Below are positions 17,780 through 26,210 of a stretch of DNA of 64,000 bases, piece by piece. The notes under the pieces were generated by a model. That model worked only from the letters and a program-made list of their open reading frames with translations. It ran no database searches and was not told the DNA's origin. The stretch comes from Candidatus Omnitrophota bacterium (GTDB taxonomy: Bacteria > Omnitrophota > Gorgyraeia > Tantalellales > Tantalellaceae). The DNA lies in assembly GCA_014728045.1 (NCBI GenBank), contig WJMH01000015.1:148479-212478 (forward strand), given 5' to 3'. Every line of letters starts with the position of its first letter. The stretch's first letter is position 1. Made by a program: the position numbers and the translations under genes.

Positions 17780-19504
17780 ATGAAGAAAGTTTTTTCTTTT
17801 ATTTTTCTTTTCCAGATCGCGTTTTTCTGCGTTCTGGTCGTATCCCCTCCTGCCCTGCCGCAGGATGAGGCAGATCAACAGGTCTCCGAGGTTGAGGCCA
17901 AAAGGAGTGCCGAAGAAAAAGCCCGCCAGGCGCGGGAAAGAGCCAGAAGCCTTGCCGAGGGAGAAGCCGCCAGGACCGGTCCGCTTCCGGCTCAGAGGAA
18001 AGTGCTGATATTTGCCGGCAATGATAAATTCGCCCCGTATTCTTTCTATTCCAACGGCGAGGTCACCGGTTACGCGGTAGACCTGACCAAGATCCTCGCC
18101 GCCACCATGGACAGGTCCATAGATATCAGACTGATGCCATGGCATAAATGCATCCAGCAGCTTAAAGCCGGCAAGATCGACGGCATCATAGGTGTTCCCG
18201 TGAGCGAGGAGCGGGAAAGATTCATGGAATTCTCCACTCCGGTCACCGAGATCGAATTCGCTATTTTCGTTGAAGCGGCCAACCATTACGTGAACTCGCT
18301 CAAGTCCCTTGAAGGAACGGTCGTTGCCGTGCATAAGGAAAGCCTCATAATCGATACTCTCTCAAGATTCCCCAGGATCAGGCTTGTTGAGACCGACTCG
18401 GTGCAGGAAGCTCTGGAAAAACTCAATAACCGTGAGGTCACGGCCGTAATAGCCGAAAAGAACGTAGCTTTGTACTATATCCAGCATGCGGCGGAGAACA
18501 TAAAGGGCATCAAGATCGTCGGCGCGCCGTTGAAGCCAGTTTACCCATACGCGATAGCGGTCAAGGAAGGATCAGGTATTCTCCTCCGGGACATCAACCG
18601 GGGCCTCCAGGTACTGCAGAACAACAATACCATGGAAAAGCTCCGCAGAAAATGGTTCGGGCTGCATCTTGCCGAGCCCTTTCCCTGGAAGATGGTTACG
18701 CTTATGACCTCGGGGATAACTCTTCTACTGTTCATCCTGGCGGGCATACTATGGGTCATATCGCTCAATGCCACGGTAAAGGCAAAGACCCGCCAGATAC
18801 AGCTTATGAGCGAGAAAATGGTGGAAAAGGACAAGCTGGCCGTGCTGGGAAAGCTCGCCGGCCAGATAGCGCATGAACTGCGCACCCCCTTGAGCATCAT
18901 AAATAATTCCGTATTCCTCCTGAGAAAAGAAGGCAGCAAGAACATGGATCTGTTCGAGAAACGCCTTAAAGTGCTGGAGGACAAGATCAAGCTTTCCAGT
19001 AACATCCTGGAAAGCATACTCAGCTATTCCAGGGTAAAAGCCGAGATCGCCACGCAGATATCCGTCAAAAGCTGCGTGGAAGAGGTTCTCAAGGACATAG
19101 AGATACCCGAGGGTATCGAGACCAGGGCCGAATACGAAAAACCGGAGAAACTCATGGTGTTCATGGACTTTCACCAGCTCTACAGCGTCATCCGCAACCT
19201 TGTTCTCAACGCGCTCCAGGCGATGGGCGAGACCGGCAAGCTTACGATCGAGGCCTTCCGGGACGAAGCCAGCGGCATGGTCAATGTGCGGGTCTGTGAC
19301 ACGGGAAAAGGCATACTGGAAAGCTCCAGGAACAAGATATTCAACCTGTTCTACAGCACCAAGATAACGGGTACCGGACTGGGACTGCCCATCTCCAAAT
19401 CCATAATCGAAGCCAATGACGGCCAACTCCTCCTGGAAGAGACCAGCAAAAAAGGCACATGCTTCATCGTAAAACTTCCCACGTCAATGAGCATGAGAAC
19501 ATGA
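17780..19504 (+). CDS. Sensor histidine kinase with periplasmic solute-binding domain
   Basis: 574 residues. Signal peptide (about 1-27), an Ala/Glu/Arg-rich linker (28-75), then a family-3 solute-binding domain (about 73-295, with Ala-Pro-Tyr-Ser-Phe-Tyr and Gly-Lys-Ile-Asp-Gly-Ile-Ile-Gly). One membrane helix follows (about 308-330). The HisKA box is Ile-Ala-His-Glu-Leu-Arg-Thr-Pro (His near 370). The ATPase has its N-box (Asn-Leu-Val-Leu-Asn-Ala-Leu), Asp-Thr-Gly-Lys-Gly and Gly-Leu-Gly-Leu-Pro motifs. It would sense a small solute such as an amino acid outside the membrane and phosphorylate the receiver encoded 4 bases downstream. Confidence 0.93.
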   Translation: MKKVFSFIFLFQIAFFCVLVVSPPALPQDEADQQVSEVEAKRSAEEKARQARERARSLAEGEAARTGPLPAQRKVLIFAGNDKFAPYSFYSNGEVTGYAVDLTKILAATMDRSIDIRLMPWHKCIQQLKAGKIDGIIGVPVSEERERFMEFSTPVTEIEFAIFVEAANHYVNSLKSLEGTVVAVHKESLIIDTLSRFPRIRLVETDSVQEALEKLNNREVTAVIAEKNVALYYIQHAAENIKGIKIVGAPLKPVYPYAIAVKEGSGILLRDINRGLQVLQNNNTMEKLRRKWFGLHLAEPFPWKMVTLMTSGITLLLFILAGILWVISLNATVKAKTRQIQLMSEKMVEKDKLAVLGKLAGQIAHELRTPLSIINNSVFLLRKEGSKNMDLFEKRLKVLEDKIKLSSNILESILSYSRVKAEIATQISVKSCVEEVLKDIEIPEGIETRAEYEKPEKLMVFMDFHQLYSVIRNLVLNALQAMGETGKLTIEAFRDEASGMVNVRVCDTGKGILESSRNKIFNLFYSTKITGTGLGLPISKSIIEANDGQLLLEETSKKGTCFIVKLPTSMSMRT

Positions 19505-19508
19505 TAAG

Positions 19509-19880
19509 ATGAGCAAGAAAAAACACCCAAAAATACTGCTTGTGGATGACGACAAGGACATGTGCGAGTCCCTCGCGGACGTGCTTCAGCTGGACTCCTC
19601 GTATGACGTTACTTACACCACTGAACCGCTCAAGGCGCTTGATATGATAGACAGCACCGATTATTCTCTGGTAATAATCGACTACAAAATGCCCCAGATG
19701 AACGGCGTGGAACTTCTGAAACGCATAAAGACAAAAAAACCCGACCTGATGGTCTTCATGCTCACGGCGTTCATATCCAACGAACTGATCGAACAGGCCA
19801 AGAACGAAGGCGCGGACAAGGTCCTTTCCAAGTTCATCTGGCCCGACGAGATATTAAAATGCATCAAACAGGTAATATAG
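19509..19880 (+). CDS. Single-domain response regulator
   Basis: 123 residues, a CheY-like receiver and nothing else. The acidic Asp-Asp-Asp cluster is at about 12-14, the phospho-acceptor Asp is in Val-Ile-Ile-Asp-Tyr-Lys-Met-Pro near 58, the switch Thr is near 86, and the conserved Lys is in Leu-Ser-Lys near 107. With no output domain it must act by protein contact or as a phosphorelay step. It is translated right after the kinase. Confidence 0.93.
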   Translation: MSKKKHPKILLVDDDKDMCESLADVLQLDSSYDVTYTTEPLKALDMIDSTDYSLVIIDYKMPQMNGVELLKRIKTKKPDLMVFMLTAFISNELIEQAKNEGADKVLSKFIWPDEILKCIKQVI

Positions 19881-19902
19881 AGCCGTCCCGCCTATTTTAC
19901 GG

Positions 19903-19931
19903 TTGAAAAACCTCTTTAAATATGTTATTTT
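19903..19931 (+). promoter_or_regulatory. Candidate promoter for hppA
   Basis: TTGAAA (19903-19908), 17 bases, TATTTT (19926-19931). The predicted start near 19938 would place the hairpin at 19947-19974 inside the leader of the pyrophosphatase mRNA. Confidence 0.45.
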
Positions 19932-19946
19932 GTCAGCTGTTCGTCG

Positions 19947-19974
19947 CCGGTGATATTCCTCACCGGTTTCTTTT
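19947..19974 (+). terminator. Hairpin with T-rich tail before hppA
   Basis: CCGGTGA and TCACCGG pair around a six-base loop, followed at once by TTTCTTTT. It has the form of an intrinsic terminator. It can end the kinase/regulator transcript, or act as an attenuator if transcription starts at the candidate promoter just upstream. Confidence 0.65.
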
Positions 19975-19990
19975 AAAGCGGATCCGCTTT
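19975..19990. repeat. Perfect 16-base palindrome in the hppA leader
   Basis: AAAGCGGATCCGCTTT is its own reverse complement. It lies directly behind the terminator-like hairpin and 32 bases before the hppA ATG. It may be a protein-binding site or a second hairpin. Confidence 0.7.
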
Positions 19991-20021
19991 CAGAAAAAGT
20001 ATTTAAAAAGGAGTAGAAAGC

Positions 20022-21998
20022 ATGATAACAGTTCCTATCATCGGTTTGGCGGGCATGGCCTTTGCCCTTGTGACGTTCCTTATGCTCATGAAAAAGCCCG
20101 AAGGGCTTGATAAGATGCGTGATATCTCGCACGAGGTGCATAAAGGGGCCATGGTCTTCCTGGCCAGTGAATACCGTATAATACTTATTTTCGTATTAGT
20201 GATGTTCGCCATCATGTCCAGTTTTCTTTCCCTGGCCACGGGAATAGCGTACATAACCGGGGCTTTCTGTTCCATGCTAGCGGGGTTCATCGGCATGAAG
20301 GCCGCGACCCGCTCCAGCGCCAGGACCTGTGAGGCGGCAAGAACCCACGGCGCACCCGAAGCTCTCAGCGTGGCTTTCAAGGGCGGTTCGGTAATGGGCA
20401 TAACGGTGGCCGCGCTCGGGGTTATAGGCGTGGGGACCTGGTACCTCATAACGAAGGATACCGGTATCATCACGGGTTTCGCCCTGGGAGCTAGCTCCAT
20501 CGCCCTTTTCGCCCGCGTGGGCGGAGGGATATTCACCAAGGCCGCTGACATGGGCTCAGACCTGGTAGGTAAGATCGAAGCCGGCATACCCGAAGACGAT
20601 CCCCGCAATCCCGGTGTTATCGCAGATAACGTCGGTGACAATGTCGGCGACACCGCCGGTATGGGCGCAGATCTTTTCGAGTCTTACGTGGGATCCGTAA
20701 TAGCCACCATGGCGATAGGCGCTTCGCTGGCGAATCCCGTACAGGCGATGTCATTCCCGCTGGTCCTTATAACCATAGGGCTTGTGGCTTCCATGATAGG
20801 AGTGCTGTCGATAAACCTGCTGAAATCACTCAACCCGCAGACGGCCCTGAGGAACTCGACGCTCATCTCGGGACTGTTGTTCCTTGCCGGTGCTTTCGTG
20901 ACCAGCAGGACGATGTTCGGGGGCATCAACCAGTTCTGGTCCATATTCGCCGGTCTTGCCGCAGGAAGTCTTATAGGCATCGAAAGCGAATATTTCACTT
21001 CCGGTAAACCCATTAAGGAAATAGCAAAAAGTTCACAGTCCGGCCCGGCGACCACCATCGTTTCGGGGCTGGCGATAGGCTTTCAAAGCACAATACTTCC
21101 TATCATAACGATAGCCGCGGCCATGCTGACGGCGTACCACTTCAGCCAGCTTTACGGCATAGGCTTAGCCGCTGTAGGCATGCTCTGCACCATAGGGATA
21201 GTTATGTCCACCGATTCATACGGCCCCATAGCCGATAATGCCGGTGGTATCGCTGAGATGTCGGGCCTTGAGAAGAACGTGCGCAAGATCACCGATAAAC
21301 TTGACTCTCTGGGTAACACCACCGCCGCCATAGGAAAAGGCTTCGCTATCGGTTCGGCGGCTCTGACGGCGCTGGCGCTATTTGCGGCTTTCCAGAAAGT
21401 CACCGGCCTGACGGCCATAGATCTTATAAAGCCCCTTCCCGTGGCGGGTCTATTTATCGGGGCCCTCCTTCCCTTTTCCATAGCTTCAATGACGCTTAAA
21501 TCCGTCGGTAAAGCCGCGGACGAACTCGTCCAGGAGATACGCAGGCAGTTCCGCGAGATAGCCGGCCTCCTGGAAGGAACGGGTAAACCCGACACGCAGT
21601 CATGTATAGACATAGCCACCAAAAGCGCCCTTAAGGAGATGGTCCTTCCGGGCGTAACAGCGATAGTTTCCCCTGCCCTCGTCGGCATTTTTCTCGGTGT
21701 GGAGGCCCTGGGAGGGTTTCTCGCCGGAGCTACCGTCTCGGGAGTCCTGCTCGGGATAATGATGGCCAACGGAGGGGGTGCATGGGATAACGCCAAGAAA
21801 TGGATAGAAGAAGGCAATCTCGGAGGCAAAGGCACCGAGACCCATCAGGCGGCAGTTGTCGGTGATACAGTAGGCGATCCTTTCAAGGACACTACAGGGC
21901 CGTCCATGAACATACTCATTAAGCTCATGGGCATAGTCTCGCTTGTCTTCGGCAGCGTTTTCGTTAACCTTCACGAATGGTTCATGGGACTTTTCTGA
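20022..21998 (+). CDS. hppA: Membrane-bound ion-translocating pyrophosphatase
   Basis: 658 residues, about 16 membrane spans. It couples pyrophosphate hydrolysis to Na+ or H+ export and recovers energy from biosynthetic pyrophosphate. The active-site segment Asp-Asn-Val-Gly-Asp-Asn-Val-Gly-Asp at about 206-214, then Gly-Met-Gly-Ala-Asp-Leu-Phe-Glu-Ser, is complete. So is the C-terminal Asp-Thr-Val-Gly-Asp-Pro-Phe-Lys-Asp. The cation-determining site reads Gly-Asn-Thr-Thr-Ala-Ala: Ala where K+-independent enzymes have Lys, so this is the K+-dependent class, which includes the Na+ pumps. Good AAGGAG site before the ATG. Confidence 0.96.
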   Translation: MITVPIIGLAGMAFALVTFLMLMKKPEGLDKMRDISHEVHKGAMVFLASEYRIILIFVLVMFAIMSSFLSLATGIAYITGAFCSMLAGFIGMKAATRSSARTCEAARTHGAPEALSVAFKGGSVMGITVAALGVIGVGTWYLITKDTGIITGFALGASSIALFARVGGGIFTKAADMGSDLVGKIEAGIPEDDPRNPGVIADNVGDNVGDTAGMGADLFESYVGSVIATMAIGASLANPVQAMSFPLVLITIGLVASMIGVLSINLLKSLNPQTALRNSTLISGLLFLAGAFVTSRTMFGGINQFWSIFAGLAAGSLIGIESEYFTSGKPIKEIAKSSQSGPATTIVSGLAIGFQSTILPIITIAAAMLTAYHFSQLYGIGLAAVGMLCTIGIVMSTDSYGPIADNAGGIAEMSGLEKNVRKITDKLDSLGNTTAAIGKGFAIGSAALTALALFAAFQKVTGLTAIDLIKPLPVAGLFIGALLPFSIASMTLKSVGKAADELVQEIRRQFREIAGLLEGTGKPDTQSCIDIATKSALKEMVLPGVTAIVSPALVGIFLGVEALGGFLAGATVSGVLLGIMMANGGGAWDNAKKWIEEGNLGGKGTETHQAAVVGDTVGDPFKDTTGPSMNILIKLMGIVSLVFGSVFVNLHEWFMGLF

Positions 21999-22033
21999 AC
22001 CGTTCGGGATCTTCTTCCAGAGAGGGGGTTTTG

Positions 22034-22567
22034 ATGGATCTGGACAAGGTAATACGCAAAGTACCCAACTTTCCCAAACCGGGAGTGCTTTTTTACGATG
22101 TTACCAGCGTGTTCCTCAACCCGGAAGCTTTTGAACATGTTATAGGCCACATGGAGGAGATCTACAGGGATACCGAACTTGACGGCGTGATAGCCATCGA
22201 GAGCAGGGGTTTCCTTCTGGGGGCCCCTTTCGCCCTGAGAAGGTCAGTACCCCTGGTTCTGGCGCGGAAAAAAGGCAAGCTCCCCGGAGACACGGTCGAA
22301 CAGATCTATACCCTGGAATACGGCGAAGCCACCCTTGAGATACACAAATCGGACATAACCGGCGGCAGGTGGCTCATCGTGGACGACCTTATCGCTACCG
22401 GCGGTACACTTGAAGCCGTGGCCAAGATGATAGAACATCAGCAGGCGGAAGTTGCCGGTATCTTCGCGATGATAGGACTGACCTTCCTGGACTATACCGA
22501 AAAGATAGGCCGGTATGAGCCCCGGACGCTTATCGACTACGAAGGCGAAGAGGTAGAGGAACAGTAA
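22034..22567 (+). CDS. apt: Adenine phosphoribosyltransferase
   Basis: 177 residues from the ATG at 22034, chosen because AGAGGGGG stands just before it and the protein then begins Met-Asp-Leu-Asp-Lys-Val-Ile-Arg-Lys. A longer reading from 21977 would overlap hppA. It converts adenine and PRPP to AMP. Motifs: Phe-Pro-Lys-Pro-Gly-Val near 15, Ile-Glu-Ser-Arg-Gly-Phe near 55, and the PRPP loop Val-Asp-Asp-Leu-Ile-Ala-Thr-Gly-Gly-Thr at about 116-125. Likely co-transcribed with hppA, whose product removes the pyrophosphate this reaction releases. It converges on the purine permease. Confidence 0.95.
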   Translation: MDLDKVIRKVPNFPKPGVLFYDVTSVFLNPEAFEHVIGHMEEIYRDTELDGVIAIESRGFLLGAPFALRRSVPLVLARKKGKLPGDTVEQIYTLEYGEATLEIHKSDITGGRWLIVDDLIATGGTLEAVAKMIEHQQAEVAGIFAMIGLTFLDYTEKIGRYEPRTLIDYEGEEVEEQ

Positions 22568-22575
22568 ACCCGTCC

Positions 22576-23943
22576 CTATCCCCAGAAAATAAAAACATAC
22601 CGCAGAACGAAGAGAACTGCAAATAGAACAATAAGCGGATGAACCTCTTTTATCCTTCCGGTAAAGCCCTTGAGCAGAAGGTATGAAATGAACCCGAAAG
22701 AAATACCTTCTGTTATGCTGAAGCCGCAGAAAGGCATTACGGTGATCGTAAGGAACGCGGGAATGGCTTCGGTGTAATCTTCCCAGTCTATTTTCTTCAC
22801 GCAGCTTATCATCATGCAGCCCACGATTATAAGCGCGGGCGCGATGACCGGATAGAGGTAGACCCCTTTTGAAAGTTCATACCCTCCCCCTATCATGGAG
22901 ACTATGGGTTTGAAGAAAAGCGCCGCTATCATCAATAGACCCGTTACTATGTTGGAAAGACCCGTCCTTCCCCCCTGGGAAACACCAGCTGCGCTCTCGA
23001 TATAACTTGTGACCGTTGAGGTCCCCAGCATGGAACCGGCAACAGTGGCCGTGGCATCCGAGAAGAGGGCCTGTTTCACCCTGGGAAATTCGTTCCCCTT
23101 CATGAAACCGGCTTTTTCCCCGACACCTATAAGCGTCCCCACCGTGTCAAAAAGGTCCAGAAAAAAGAAAACGAATATAAGTTCGAAAAAACCCATGCTG
23201 AGCGCCCCCTTGAAACTCAGCCTGAGAAAGGTCGGCTCAAGTGAAGGGATCGTGCTCGTAAGCCCCTGGTAATCGATTATACCTGTTAAGATGCCCACTA
23301 CGGCCGTTGTTACTATCCCTATCAGGATAGCGCCGGTTACCCGCCTTGCGAGAAGAACCGATATCACCGCAAGCCCGAAAAGCGAAAGGAGTACCGGAGG
23401 CGTGTTGAGCTTGCCCAGGGTTACGTAGGTCACCGGATGCGCGATGGTCACCCCGGACCACTCGAAGCCCACCAGCGCTATCAGAAGCCCTATACCCACG
23501 GCGATACCGTTACGGAGCGAGACCGGGACGGCGCTGATTATTCTCTCCCTGATACCGAAGAAAGAAAAAATGATGAAAAGAACACCGGAGATGAATATCG
23601 CCCCTAGGGCCACCTGCCAAGGTTCAACGGCCGGATCGGCGCCTAATATGGAGGCTATTATCGGACATGCCACGAACGCGAAATACACGTTATGGCCCAT
23701 AGCGGGAGCCAGGGCTATCGGGTAGTTGGCCAAGAACGCCATCAGAAAACACGCAAGGGCGCTTGCAAGACAGGTAGCTGTCATCACAGCCCCGAAATCC
23801 ATCCCGCACTGCGATAATATCGCGGGCTGGACGAATATGATATACGCCATGGTCATGAAGGTCGTGACGCCCGAGATCACTTCGGTCTTTATGGTGGTGT
23901 TATTCTCTTCAAGCTTGAAGAGTCTCATGATAACGGTCTTCAT
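22576..23943 (-). CDS. NCS2-family purine permease (AzgA/PbuG type)
   Basis: 455 residues, about 13 membrane spans. The start at 23943 is preferred because AAGGAG lies 7 bases upstream; the ATG six bases earlier would be too close. It shows the AzgA-type opening (Phe-Met-Thr-Met-Ala-Tyr-Ile-Ile-Phe-Val-Gln-Pro), Leu-Ala-Pro-Ala-Met-Gly-His-Asn in span 3, and Asp-Leu-Phe-Asp-Thr-Val-Gly-Thr-Leu near 267-275. It probably imports hypoxanthine, guanine or adenine by cation symport. It faces apt tail to tail, so uptake and salvage are neighbours. Confidence 0.92.
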   Translation of the reverse strand: MKTVIMRLFKLEENNTTIKTEVISGVTTFMTMAYIIFVQPAILSQCGMDFGAVMTATCLASALACFLMAFLANYPIALAPAMGHNVYFAFVACPIIASILGADPAVEPWQVALGAIFISGVLFIIFSFFGIRERIISAVPVSLRNGIAVGIGLLIALVGFEWSGVTIAHPVTYVTLGKLNTPPVLLSLFGLAVISVLLARRVTGAILIGIVTTAVVGILTGIIDYQGLTSTIPSLEPTFLRLSFKGALSMGFFELIFVFFFLDLFDTVGTLIGVGEKAGFMKGNEFPRVKQALFSDATATVAGSMLGTSTVTSYIESAAGVSQGGRTGLSNIVTGLLMIAALFFKPIVSMIGGGYELSKGVYLYPVIAPALIIVGCMMISCVKKIDWEDYTEAIPAFLTITVMPFCGFSITEGISFGFISYLLLKGFTGRIKEVHPLIVLFAVLFVLRYVFIFWG

Positions 23944-23964
23944 CGGCATGCTCCTTAACAGTCC

Positions 23965-24870
23965 TCATACCAGACCTTTGATGGTCAGCCCCTTGTATAT
24001 CGCCAGATGATCCTGAACCTGTATGAGAGGTCTCTTCCTCTTCCAGAAGTTCTCGTAAACGTACAGAGCGATCTCTTCCCTCTGGGGTCTGGTGTATCTG
24101 TGAACGTTAGGATACAGAAGTATCATCCACACGACCGCCATGAACTTTTCAAAATCATCGACGAAGAATTTCACGCGGTTCGTCCTTGAAAGTATCTGGG
24201 CCTTGCTGAAGACCGGGTTTTTGCCGAGCTCTTTCTTGAACTTGATGAGGTCCTGGTCGTTCTTGTGGCCGAAGAACTTGCCCGCGAAATGGTCGTACAG
24301 CCAGGTAGTTGAATCCCTGTCAGTACATCCGGCGGACATGAGCACAAGGTGCATGGCTCCTTTCGGGGCGAGTATCTTCCGGTAAAGGTTCTCCATGATA
24401 ACGTGCCATTTCTCTTCCTGACAGTAATAGAGAGAGTGGTGCATGGTGATCAGATTCACCCTGCCTCCGCCGAGCCTGTTCTTAAGGAAACTGTCCGTCC
24501 TGGCAGGGCTTGTAAAGACCTTGTTGTAATCGTCAAGTATAGTGGTTACGTGATCGGTGTTCTGACGGATCACGCGTTCGGTGACAAGGTCAAGAGCGGC
24601 CTGTTCAAGATCGAACAGGTAAAGGCCTCCCCTGAAAGCGGTCTCAAGTATCCTGAACTGGGGCTCGTCGCTTGAACCGATCGAAAGAGCTCGGAGATCC
24701 TTGTTAAGGGCGAATTCCTTGCTGAGCGTTCTTATGACCCTGGCAAGCTGCTCGCCTATATCCACCTTGTCGTTGCTGTACCTGGACCATATCTTGTCCT
24801 GCTTGTACATTTTGGAGCGCGAAACGGTGACGCCCTTTTCTATGAGCTTTTTCTCGGCTCTTGAGAGCAT
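23965..24870 (-). CDS. Class I SAM-methyltransferase-like protein
   Basis: 301 residues from the ATG at 24870, which has GGAAGGA at good spacing. The longer frame from 24915 starts with a GTG inside the promoter and is rejected. A glycine-rich strand (Ala-Leu-Ser-Ile-Gly-Ser-Ser-Asp-Glu-Pro, about 46-55), an acidic end of strand 2 (Tyr-Leu-Phe-Asp-Leu-Glu) and Ile-Thr-Met-His-His-Ser-Leu-Tyr-Tyr resemble motifs I, II and IV of Rossmann methyltransferases. Motif I is not canonical, so activity is unproven. It is 21 bases upstream of the permease and probably shares its mRNA. Confidence 0.6.
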   Translation of the reverse strand: MLSRAEKKLIEKGVTVSRSKMYKQDKIWSRYSNDKVDIGEQLARVIRTLSKEFALNKDLRALSIGSSDEPQFRILETAFRGGLYLFDLEQAALDLVTERVIRQNTDHVTTILDDYNKVFTSPARTDSFLKNRLGGGRVNLITMHHSLYYCQEEKWHVIMENLYRKILAPKGAMHLVLMSAGCTDRDSTTWLYDHFAGKFFGHKNDQDLIKFKKELGKNPVFSKAQILSRTNRVKFFVDDFEKFMAVVWMILLYPNVHRYTRPQREEIALYVYENFWKRKRPLIQVQDHLAIYKGLTIKGLV

Positions 24871-24906
24871 GATCCCATCCTTCCGGTTGATATTTATTTT
24901 GTTGCT

Positions 24907-24935
24907 ATTATACACAGCAATACCGCCTAAATCAA
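24907..24935 (-). promoter_or_regulatory. Promoter for the methyltransferase-like gene and permease
   Basis: On the minus strand TTGATT (24930-24935) and TATAAT (24907-24912) are 17 bases apart. Transcription would start near 24900, about 30 bases before the ATG at 24870. Confidence 0.7.
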
Positions 24936-24962
24936 AATCTAAAAACGGCTATGTTATTGGTA

Positions 24963-24991
24963 TTGATTTTGTCAGTAAGAAGCACTATACT
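24963..24991 (+). promoter_or_regulatory. Promoter giving a leaderless mRNA for the GHL10 gene
   Basis: TTGATT (24963-24968), 17 bases, TATACT (24986-24991). Only seven bases separate the -10 from the ATG at 24999, so transcription should begin at or next to the start codon. No ribosome binding site exists. Confidence 0.65.
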
Positions 24992-24998
24992 AATTTAG

Positions 24999-26204
24999 AT
25001 GCGAAAGACACTTTATATATTGCTGTCCATCATCCTCGTATTCTCGGGAGGATCGAACTGCCGGGGGGATCGGGCTCAGGAAGACCTTCCCCGTCTGGGG
25101 GTATGGATAACCGTTTTCTCGCCGGAAAAAGTGCTTTTTTCCAGAGAAAGCGCCGACCGCCTCCTCCGGACCTGCCTCAAGACGGGTGTGAAGGATATTT
25201 ACCTTCAGATATACAGGGCCGATAAAGCTTATTACGACTCCGATATAACCGATAGAAGCTCCTACGAGAAAATGGTCCTTCAGGCGGGTACCGATCCGGT
25301 TGATTATATTCTAAGAGAAGCCCGGGAAAAAGGCCTCAGGGTGCATGCGTGGATCAACCTCCTGAGCATCGCTCACAACGATGAGGCCAACATCATCAAA
25401 AGATTCGGAAAAGACGTCATAACGGTCGACCAGCATGGGAGGACATCCTTAAAAGGACGTAAAAAGGACCGGCTCGACGATTATTATATCCGCGAGAACC
25501 AGCTTTTCCTGGAACCGGGGGACGAGCGCGTACGCGCCTACCTCGAGGATATAGCGGTAGAGATCGTCCGCAGATACCCGCTCCTGGCGGGTCTTCATCT
25601 CGATTACATAAGGTATCCTGTGATAGTTCCTTTCGTCCCGGGATCAAGGTTCACCTCCCACGGTATATCCTACGGTTACACCGAAAGGAACCTGCGGAAC
25701 TTCAGGGACAAGACGGGTCTGGACGCCAGTAAGATGGAAGGAAGTCGTCAGAACTTCAAAAAATGGGATGACTGGCGCAGGGACCAGGTAACCGCCCTGG
25801 TCGGGGATATTTCCCGGGCAGTAAAGGAAGTCTCCCCTCTTCTGGAGATATCCTGCACCATAGTTCCCTCCATGGAAAGGACTTACCTTGTAACGCTTCA
25901 GGACTGGACGGTCTGGCTCCAGGAGGGTTACGCCGATTACGTGGTCGCCATGAACTATACAGACGACCTCGATCTATTGAAGCTTAACGCAAAGAGCCTG
26001 CTTCTTCCGGGATTCGAGAAAGAGGTCCACATGGGGGTAGGCGCTTATCTTCTGAAGCAGGAACCGGAACTGATCGAGGAGGAAATAGGCCTTCTTCTCG
26101 GGCTTTCCCCCGGAGGCATAGTGATATTCAGTTATGATGACCTGGCCGGGAACGGCCGACTCCAGGAATACCTGGCCGGGAAGTTCCTGCCGGAGGAGGA
26201 TTGA
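24999..26204 (+). CDS. Secreted GHL10-type glycoside hydrolase-like protein
   Basis: 401 residues. N-terminal signal sequence (about 4-18) with a Cys near 22 in a poor lipobox context. The main part is a TIM-barrel of the YngK/DUF187 (GHL10) family: Leu-Gly-Val-Trp-Ile near 33, Val-His-Ala-Trp-Ile-Asn near 112-117, Gly-Leu-His-Leu-Asp-Tyr-Ile-Arg-Tyr-Pro at about 200-209, and Val-Ala-Met-Asn-Tyr-Thr-Asp near 318. The Asp in the His-Leu-Asp-Tyr motif is the likely catalytic or binding residue. It would act on glycans outside the cytoplasm. It converges on sua5 with 6 bases between. Confidence 0.8.
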   Translation: MRKTLYILLSIILVFSGGSNCRGDRAQEDLPRLGVWITVFSPEKVLFSRESADRLLRTCLKTGVKDIYLQIYRADKAYYDSDITDRSSYEKMVLQAGTDPVDYILREAREKGLRVHAWINLLSIAHNDEANIIKRFGKDVITVDQHGRTSLKGRKKDRLDDYYIRENQLFLEPGDERVRAYLEDIAVEIVRRYPLLAGLHLDYIRYPVIVPFVPGSRFTSHGISYGYTERNLRNFRDKTGLDASKMEGSRQNFKKWDDWRRDQVTALVGDISRAVKEVSPLLEISCTIVPSMERTYLVTLQDWTVWLQEGYADYVVAMNYTDDLDLLKLNAKSLLLPGFEKEVHMGVGAYLLKQEPELIEEEIGLLLGLSPGGIVIFSYDDLAGNGRLQEYLAGKFLPEED

Positions 26205-26210
26205 CCACTT

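Noticed and set aside
19938-20021. Fluoride riboswitch in the hppA leader
   Set aside because: The GGTGAT...CACC hairpin looks faintly like the first stem, but the downstream CTGATG-type block and the pseudoknot partner are missing.
24871-24915. Fifteen extra residues at the start of the methyltransferase-like protein
   Set aside because: The GTG start overlaps the -10 hexamer of the promoter, so it would not be transcribed. The ATG at 24870 has a proper ribosome binding site.
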